DNA of 64,000 nucleotides from Nocardioides salarius (GTDB taxonomy: Bacteria > Actinomycetota > Actinomycetes > Propionibacteriales > Nocardioidaceae), in NCBI RefSeq assembly GCF_016907435.1, contig NZ_JAFBBZ010000001.1, positions 1,116,001 to 1,180,000 of the forward strand, read 5' to 3'. A program made the translations under genes and the position numbers. Positions 58,962 to 64,000 of the stretch are shown here, piece after piece. The stretch's first letter is position 1, and the number at the start of each line of letters is the position of its first letter. The notes below the pieces were generated by a model, which worked only from the letters and a program-made list of their open reading frames with translations, was not told the origin of the DNA and did not search any database.

Positions 58962-60164
58962 ATGAGCCACGAGCCCGAGGTCGCCGACCTCGACGACTCC
59001 CCCTTCTCCGACTTCCTCGGCTTCGAGCTGCTGCTCGAGGAGCAGGACCGCGAGCTGCTCAGCCGGGTCCGAGCCTTCATGACCCGCGAGGTCGAGCCGG
59101 TCATCAACGAGCACTGGACCCGCGGCGAGTTCCCGCACCAGCTGGTGCCCCAGATCGCCGAGCTCGGCATCGCCGGGCTGGCCTACGACGGCCCCGGCTG
59201 CCCGGGCCGCGGCGCGCTGGTCGACGGCATGGTCGCGATGGAGCTCAGCCGCACCGATCCCTCGATCGGCACCTTCATGGGCGTGCACGGCGGGCTGGCG
59301 ATGGGCTCGATCCAGCTGTGCGGCTCGGAGGAGCAGCGCGAGCGGTGGCTGCCGGCGATGGCGCGGATGGAGCTGATCGGCGCCTTCGCGCTCACCGAGC
59401 CCGACGTCGGATCGGCGATCTCGATGGGGCTGGCCACCACGGCCCGCCGCGACGGCGACGGCTGGGTGCTCAACGGCGAGAAGAAGTGGATCGGCAACGC
59501 CTCCTTCGCCGACCTGGTCGTGGTCTGGGCCCGTGACGAGGACGACGGCGAGGTGAAGGGCTTCGTGGTCGAGAAGGGCACCGAGGGCATGGAGTTCGAC
59601 GTCCAGCAGGACAAGATCGCCCTGCGCGTGGTGCAGAACGCCGAGATCCACCTGCGCGACGTGCACGTGCCCGAGACCAACCGGCTGCAGGGCGCCGACA
59701 GCTTCGCCAGCACCTCCGAGGTGCTGCGGGTGACCCGGATGGGGGTGGCCTGGCAGGCCGTTGGCTGCGCGCGCGGCGCCTACGAGCACGCGGTGCGCTA
59801 CACCAAGGCCCGCGAGCAGTTCGGCCGCTCGATCGCCTCCTTCCAGCTGGTGCAGGACCTGCTGGTCAAGATGCTCTCCAACGTCACCGCCGGCACCGCC
59901 ATGAACGTGCGCGCCTCGCAGCTGCAGGACGCCGGGCTGCTGCGCGACGAGCACGCGTCGCTGTGCAAGGTGCACAGCACCGTGCGGATGCGCGAGACCG
60001 TCGGCTGGGCGCGCGAGGTGCTGGGCGGCAACGGCATCCTGCTCGAGCACCACGTCGGCCGCTTCGTCGCCGACGCCGAGGCCATCTACTCCTACGAGGG
60101 CACCCGCGAGATCAACACCCTGATCGTGGGCCGCGCCATCACCGGCGAGAGCGCCTTCGTCTAG
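58962..60164 (+). CDS. Acyl-CoA dehydrogenase family protein
   Basis: A 400-residue FAD enzyme. It has FALTEPDVGSAISMGLATTA (substrate and FAD contacts), KWIGNASFADLVVVWARDED, a LRVVQNAEIHLRDVHVPETN middle and a C-terminal ILLEHHVGRFVADAEAIYSY, EGTREINTLIVGRAI with the catalytic Glu. The pattern resembles glutaryl-CoA or isobutyryl-type dehydrogenases. It follows phaZ by 43 bp, with an A-rich ribosome-binding region, and probably feeds acyl-CoA metabolism linked to PHA. Substrate not assigned. Confidence 0.9.
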   Translation: MSHEPEVADLDDSPFSDFLGFELLLEEQDRELLSRVRAFMTREVEPVINEHWTRGEFPHQLVPQIAELGIAGLAYDGPGCPGRGALVDGMVAMELSRTDPSIGTFMGVHGGLAMGSIQLCGSEEQRERWLPAMARMELIGAFALTEPDVGSAISMGLATTARRDGDGWVLNGEKKWIGNASFADLVVVWARDEDDGEVKGFVVEKGTEGMEFDVQQDKIALRVVQNAEIHLRDVHVPETNRLQGADSFASTSEVLRVTRMGVAWQAVGCARGAYEHAVRYTKAREQFGRSIASFQLVQDLLVKMLSNVTAGTAMNVRASQLQDAGLLRDEHASLCKVHSTVRMRETVGWAREVLGGNGILLEHHVGRFVADAEAIYSYEGTREINTLIVGRAITGESAFV

Positions 60165-60176
60165 GCGGGTGGCCGC

Positions 60177-61364
60177 TCAGGCCTCCTCGCCAGACTCGCC
60201 CCGCACGAAGGCCGCGAAGCCGGGCACGGTGAAGCGCAGCATCCCGCGCGCGGCCACCTCGACGAGCCCCTTGTCGAGCAGGCTGCGGCGCGCGACGCTG
60301 ATCTCGTTGGTGCCCACGCCCATCCGCTGCGCCACGTCGCCGCGGCGTACGGCGTCGTCGCCCAGCGCCGCCATCGCGGTGAGGAGCCGACGCTCCCCCG
60401 GCGCGGCCTTGGCCCAGCGCGCGCGGAACATCGTCTCGAGCTCGCGCTCGACGTCGGCGTGGGCGCCCTCGAGGTGCTCGAGGCCCAGGCGGCCGCCGGC
60501 CCGGGGCCGGGCCCGGCGCCACAGCGCGTCGCCGTAGAGCTGCAGGAAGTAGGGGTAGCCCTGGGCGAGGGTGACGACCGCCTCGAGGAGGTCGGGGGCC
60601 CACCCGACGTCGTGCTGCGCGGCAGGCACCACGAGCGCCTCGGCCGCGTCGGCGTCGTCGAGCCGCTCGAGGGTGCGGAAGCCGAAGCGCTCGCTGAAGG
60701 TCACCGCGGCGGTGAGCACGTCGGGGGCGTTGGGCAGGCCGGCGGCGAAGAGCACCGCCGGCGGCTCGGGCACGGCGTTCTGCAGCTCCTGCCAGGCGTA
60801 GGCCAGGGTGCGCAGGTCGGCGCGCGGAGCCGCTTGGATCTCGTCGACGAGCAGGCACAGCCCGGCCGAGCCCCGGCGGCGCGCCTCGAGGGCCGCGGTC
60901 GTGACCAGCTCGCCGAAGGCCGCCGAGGTGGCGCGCTGGCCCGGCCCGGGCGCGCCGCCGGGGCTGACGTCGACCTCGACACCGGCCTTGGCGGGCCCCA
61001 CCCCCAGCTCGACGCTGAGCCGCTCGAGCCGCTCGCGCCACGGGGTGCGCCGCGCGACGTCGACGCCGATCCGGTCGAGCTCGGTGGCCAGGGCGTGCAC
61101 CAGCGAGGTCACCAGCGACTCGTCGGTGCGCGCCGTCACCCAGGCCGTCACCATGCCCACCCCCGCTGCCGACTCGCGCACGGTCTTGAGCAGCGAGGTC
61201 TTGCCGACCCCGCGGGAGCCGATGTCGACGCGGATCCGCCCCTGGAAGCGGGCGTAGGTGGCCACCACGGCCAGGTCGGCCTCGGCCGACTCGACCTGCT
61301 CGCGTCGCCCGGCGAGGACGCTGGGGGCGGCGCCGGGGGTGTAGGGACTGGGCGGGAGCGTCAT
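60177..61364 (-). CDS. AAA ATPase of Orc1/Cdc6-like type with winged helix
   Basis: A 395-residue protein. Walker A is GSRGVGKTS (residues 49-57) and Walker B is LCLLVDEIQAAP (about 168-179). ATPase sensor regions follow, for example LFAAGLPNAPDVLTAAVTFS. The C-terminal winged helix is ERRLLTAMAALGDDAVRRGD, VAQRMGVGTNEISVARRSLL. It thus binds DNA and ATP, and resembles archaeal-type Orc1/Cdc6 and MoxR-like regulators without being either. It faces xthA across inverted repeats (61374-61405). A regulatory or DNA-repair role is inferred. Confidence 0.75.
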   Translation of the reverse strand: MTLPPSPYTPGAAPSVLAGRREQVESAEADLAVVATYARFQGRIRVDIGSRGVGKTSLLKTVRESAAGVGMVTAWVTARTDESLVTSLVHALATELDRIGVDVARRTPWRERLERLSVELGVGPAKAGVEVDVSPGGAPGPGQRATSAAFGELVTTAALEARRRGSAGLCLLVDEIQAAPRADLRTLAYAWQELQNAVPEPPAVLFAAGLPNAPDVLTAAVTFSERFGFRTLERLDDADAAEALVVPAAQHDVGWAPDLLEAVVTLAQGYPYFLQLYGDALWRRARPRAGGRLGLEHLEGAHADVERELETMFRARWAKAAPGERRLLTAMAALGDDAVRRGDVAQRMGVGTNEISVARRSLLDKGLVEVAARGMLRFTVPGFAAFVRGESGEEA

Positions 61365-61373
61365 GATGATTCC

Positions 61374-61405
61374 TTATGGACCGGTGGTTCCATCAGGAAC
61401 CATAA
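61374..61405. promoter_or_regulatory. Nested inverted repeats between AAA ATPase and xthA
   Basis: GGTTCC-ATCA-GGAACC (61386-61401) is a perfect inverted repeat inside an outer pair TTATGG (61374-61379) and CCATAA (61400-61405). A further TTCCTTATGGA at the ATPase start resembles half of the inner repeat. The site is 10 bp from the ATPase start and about 48 bp from xthA. Confidence 0.55.
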
Positions 61406-61452
61406 CCGGGCCCGGCGACGCTGTCGGCACCGCTGCGGCGTACGTTGTCAGC

Positions 61453-62232
61453 GTGCGCCTGGCCACCTGGAACGTCAACTCCCTCCGCTCCCGCATCGAC
61501 CGTGTCGAGGCCTTCCTGGCCCGCCACGACGTCGACGTCCTGGCCCTGCAGGAGACCAAGGCCCGGCTCGACCAGCTGCCCCTGATGGGCCTGCAGTCGG
61601 CCGGCTACGAGGTCGCCGCCGCCGGGGTGGACCAGTGGAACGGCGTGGCCGTCATCAGCCGGGTCGGCCTCGCCGACGTCGAGGTCGGCTTCCCCGACAT
61701 GCCCGGGTGGGGCGACCCGGTCGCCGCCGAGGCGCGCGCGATCGGCGCCACCTGCGGCGGGGTGCGGGTGTGGAGCCTCTACGTGCCCAACGGCCGCAAG
61801 GTCGACGACCCGCACTACGCCTACAAGCTCGACTGGCTGGCCCGCCTGCGCGCGGCCGCCCGCGACTGGGCCGCGACCCCCACCGCGCTGGTCGGCGACT
61901 GGAACATCGCGCCGCGCGACGAGGACGTCTTCGACATCGCCCAGTTCAGGACCAGCACCCACGTGACCCCGCCCGAGCGGGCGGCCTTCCAGGGCTTCCT
62001 CGACGACGGGTACGCCGACCTGGCCCGCCCCTACACCCCCGAGCCCGACAGCTACACCTACTGGGACTACTACCGCCAGCGCTTCGAGCGCAACCGCGGC
62101 ATGCGCATCGACTTCGTGCTCGGCTCGCCCGCCCTGGCCGCGCGCACCACCGGTGCCTTCGTCGACCGCGACGAGCGCGCCGGCAAGGGCGCCTCCGACC
62201 ACGCGCCGGTGGTCGTCGACCTGACCGACTGA
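61453..62232 (+). CDS. xthA: Exodeoxyribonuclease III
   Basis: A 259-residue apurinic/apyrimidinic endonuclease and 3'-5' exonuclease for base excision repair. Motifs are WNVNSLRSR (residues 5-13), LALQETKA, LVGDWNIAPRDEDVFDIA, and SDHAPVVVDL at the end, all with catalytic Asp, Asn, Glu and His. GTG at 61453 lies 6 nt after TACGTT, and an earlier frame to 61363 is in the operator region and not used. It diverges from the AAA ATPase and precedes rmuC. Confidence 0.95.
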   Translation: MRLATWNVNSLRSRIDRVEAFLARHDVDVLALQETKARLDQLPLMGLQSAGYEVAAAGVDQWNGVAVISRVGLADVEVGFPDMPGWGDPVAAEARAIGATCGGVRVWSLYVPNGRKVDDPHYAYKLDWLARLRAAARDWAATPTALVGDWNIAPRDEDVFDIAQFRTSTHVTPPERAAFQGFLDDGYADLARPYTPEPDSYTYWDYYRQRFERNRGMRIDFVLGSPALAARTTGAFVDRDERAGKGASDHAPVVVDLTD

Positions 62233-62264
62233 GGACTGTCGGCGCCCGGGTCCATGCTGGGCCC

Positions 62265-63371
62265 ATGGACGTCTCGACGGTCGCCTCCCTGACCACCACC
62301 CTCCTGCTCGGCCTGGCCGTCGGCGCCGTGCTCGGGCTGCTCTGGGCGCGGCTGCGGCACGCCGAGGCCGCGGCCGCGAAGCCGTACGACGACCGCGTGG
62401 GCGCCGCGCTCGACCAGCGCGCCGCCGACCAGGCGGTGGTGCGCGAGGGGCTGGAGCGGCTGCAGGACCAGCTGCGCGACCTCGAGCACAGCCGCGTCTC
62501 GTGGCAGGGCCAGCTGCACCAGCAGGTCGCCGACATGCGCCACACCACCGACCTGCTCGGCCGGGAGACCCGGGCCCTGAGCACCGCGCTGCGCAAGCCG
62601 CAGGTGCGCGGGCAGTGGGGCGAGCTGCACCTGCGCCGCGCCGTCGAGCTGGCCGGCCTGGTCGACCGCTGCGACTTCCGCGAGCAGGTGCGCCTCGACG
62701 ACGGCGCGCTGCGCCCCGACCTGGTCGTGCAGCTGGTCGGCGAGCGCCAGGTGGTCGTCGACTCCAAGGTGCCGCTCGACGCCTACCTCGACGCCACCGC
62801 CGCCGACGACGAGGAGACCCAGCGCGCCCACCTGGCCCGCCACGCCCGGCAGGTGCGCACCCACGTCGAGCAGCTCGGCGCCAAGTCCTACTGGCGCTCG
62901 CTGGAGCAGACCCCCGAGTTCGTGGTGCTCTTCGTGCCGGCCGAGTCGTTCCTGGCCGCCGCTCTCGAGGCCGACCCGGGCCTGATCGAGCACGCCGCGA
63001 CCCGCCAGGTGGTGCTGGCCTCGCCGACCACCCTGATCGCGCTGCTGCGCACCGTGGCCCAGGGCTGGCAGCACGAGGCGCTGGCCGAGCAGACCCGCGA
63101 GATCCACCGGCTGGGCCGCGACCTGCACGGACGCCTGGGCACCCTCGGCAGCCACGTCGATGCCGTCGGGCGCTCCCTCAACGCCGCGGTCGGGCACTAC
63201 AACAGAGCGGTCGCCTCGCTGGAGTCGCGGGTGCTGGTCTCGGCGCGCCGCTTCACCGACCTGGCGGTCACCGACGAGGAGCTCGGCTCCCCGCGCACCG
63301 TCGAGCTGCGCGCGGTCGACCGGCGCGGCGCGCACGACGATCCCGACGAGCGCCCTAGCGTGGCGCTGTAG
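62265..63371 (+). CDS. rmuC: DNA recombination protein RmuC
   Basis: A 368-residue protein with an N-terminal hydrophobic segment (TTLLLGLAVGAVLGLLWA), a coiled-coil region (residues 40-110) and the RmuC nuclease-like domain with GQWGELHLRRAVELAGLVDR, RPDLVVQLVGERQVVVDSKV and FVPAESFLAAALEADPGLIE. The PD-(D/E)XK-type core is visible as RPDLV and VDSKV. It limits genome rearrangement. ATG lies 6 nt after CATGCT, possibly leaderless. 33 bp after xthA. Confidence 0.92.
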   Translation: MDVSTVASLTTTLLLGLAVGAVLGLLWARLRHAEAAAAKPYDDRVGAALDQRAADQAVVREGLERLQDQLRDLEHSRVSWQGQLHQQVADMRHTTDLLGRETRALSTALRKPQVRGQWGELHLRRAVELAGLVDRCDFREQVRLDDGALRPDLVVQLVGERQVVVDSKVPLDAYLDATAADDEETQRAHLARHARQVRTHVEQLGAKSYWRSLEQTPEFVVLFVPAESFLAAALEADPGLIEHAATRQVVLASPTTLIALLRTVAQGWQHEALAEQTREIHRLGRDLHGRLGTLGSHVDAVGRSLNAAVGHYNRAVASLESRVLVSARRFTDLAVTDEELGSPRTVELRAVDRRGAHDDPDERPSVAL

Positions 63372-63411
63372 GCCCCCGGGCCGCCCACACCCGAGCGGAG
63401 GTGCGACAGCG

Positions 63412-63924
63412 ATGAGCAGCCCTGGTCGCGCGCCCACGCTGTGGGAGGAGGGCACCACGCCCGGTCGTCAGGTGGTGGCGCTCGGGCTCGCGCTCACCCT
63501 GACCGCGGTGGCCCTCGACCTGCTGGTCTCCCCCGGCCTCGGCTGGGTCTTCGGCGTGGCGTTCGTGCTGGTCTGCGTCGGCTGCGCGCTGCTGGTGCGA
63601 CCGCGCGACTTCTTCACCGTCGGCGTGCTGCCGCCGCCGCTGATGCTGGCCGCCCTGGTGCTGCTCGGCGCGGTCACCCCCGGGGCGATCGCCCGCGAGC
63701 AGGACGGCGCGGTGCAGGCGGTCTTCTCCGGGTTGGCCGACCACGCACTGGCGCTGGTGCTGGGCTACGCGCTGGCGCTGGCGGTGCTGGTGGTGCGCGA
63801 CCGGTTCGCCCGCGCCCACGGGCGCGGCGCGGCCATCGCCTGGCCTACTCGAAGCGCGACGCGTCGCCCGAGCCGTGGCGCAGCACCTCGGGCTCCGGGC
63901 CCGACCAGTCCACGACCGTCGTAG
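63412..63924 (+). CDS. Small membrane protein (DUF6542-like)
   Basis: A protein of about 170 residues with four TM helices between residues 20 and 130 (VVALGLALTLTAVALDLLVS, GVAFVLVCVGCALLV, LPPPLMLAALVLLGAVT, ADHALALVLGYALALAVLVV). Ribosome-binding site GCGGAGGTG. The last 26 codons overlap the convergent Sua5/YrdC gene and are probably not conserved, so the true end may be nearer 63845 if a frame change exists. Function unknown. Confidence 0.7.
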   Translation: MSSPGRAPTLWEEGTTPGRQVVALGLALTLTAVALDLLVSPGLGWVFGVAFVLVCVGCALLVRPRDFFTVGVLPPPLMLAALVLLGAVTPGAIAREQDGAVQAVFSGLADHALALVLGYALALAVLVVRDRFARAHGRGAAIAWPTRSATRRPSRGAAPRAPGPTSPRPS

Positions 63925-64000
63925 GCTCCGAGGTCGTCTCGCCGGCCTCGATCACGATGTCGACCTGGTGCTCGAGCTCCTCCTTGATGTCCCAGCCCAT
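63845..64000 (-). CDS. C-terminus of a Sua5/YrdC-type threonylcarbamoyladenylate synthase
   Basis: The last 51 codons are present; the gene continues beyond the right edge. They encode MGWDIKEELEHQVDIVIEAG, then EPTTVVDWSGPEPEVLRHG and the end GDASRFE, a typical C-terminus of the actinobacterial Sua5/TsaC family that makes threonylcarbamoyl-AMP for tRNA t6A. The M at the edge is internal, not a start. It overlaps the convergent DUF6542 gene by 80 bp. The catalytic N-terminal part is not visible. Confidence 0.85.
   Translation of the reverse strand: MGWDIKEELEHQVDIVIEAGETTSEPTTVVDWSGPEPEVLRHGSGDASRFE

Overview
The window is high-GC actinobacterial chromosome. The best guess is a Nocardioides-like member of the Propionibacteriales. 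This rests on extreme GC codon use, mycothiol biosynthesis (mshB), a 7Fe ferredoxin, an actinobacterial-type ileS T-box, a mycobacterial-type LexA box, KstR-type and TetR-type operators, DUF222/HNH proteins, and many genes whose start codon sits 6-8 nt after a TANNNT -10 box with no ribosome-binding site, as expected of leaderless transcripts. No rRNA, tRNA, insertion sequence, prophage or CRISPR array was recognised.

Layout. 1-10.3 kb: a conserved lysine/DAP region (DivIVA-like protein, LOG-family protein, dapE, later dapD) with a flavin/F420-type oxidoreductase, a cupin, ileS with its T-box leader, and a small P-loop kinase flanked by two inverted arrays of a 22-bp repeat. 10.4-20.7 kb: a secreted peptidoglycan-type protein, an ABC exporter pair, a hemerythrin, a TPR protein divergent from a cupin, then dapC, ferredoxin and a GNAT protein. 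20.7-28.2 kb: DUF389 and VanW membrane proteins, a small membrane protein, mshB, a Nudix hydrolase, a DMT exporter, and a lipoprotein. 28.5-35.1 kb: a 1105-residue secreted Ig-like protein divergent from an XRE/repeat protein, then an SOS-boxed DUF222/HNH gene. 35.2-44.4 kb: sulfatase, thioesterase, YnfA, an amidase with an extra N-terminal domain, a DUF559/AbiEi-like nuclease, an SGNH hydrolase, a TetR/SMR efflux pair and an HSL-type esterase. 44.5-53.5 kb: Ser/Thr kinase, YcaQ-like glycosylase, an acetyltransferase, a frameshifted wax ester synthase/DGAT, a hybrid histidine kinase and an SDR. 53.5-64 kb: ychF, a PPOX protein, a thioesterase, a phaC-phaZ-acyl-CoA dehydrogenase run, an AAA ATPase divergent from xthA and rmuC, a DUF6542 protein and the end of a Sua5/YrdC gene.

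Coherent subsystems: three of the succinylase-branch DAP genes (dapD, dapC, dapE) are dispersed in the first 20 kb. PHA storage (phaC, phaZ) lies near a broken neutral-lipid synthase. A TetR/SMR efflux pair shares one 16-bp operator. DNA repair genes (YcaQ-like, xthA, rmuC, SOS-linked HNH) are scattered.

The most unusual material is non-coding. A roughly 85-bp structured repeat occurs four times, each time directly after a stop codon in the same orientation as the gene, and it contains interleaved complementary arms of pseudoknot topology. Two gene cassettes are bracketed by inverted repeats: a kinase by 22-bp iteron arrays, and a DUF559-like nuclease by two copies of the 85-bp element. Other notable signals are an array of four related palindromes between convergent genes, a 4-nt repeat tract that exactly accounts for the WS/DGAT frameshift, and a dapC gene with no conventional start codon.
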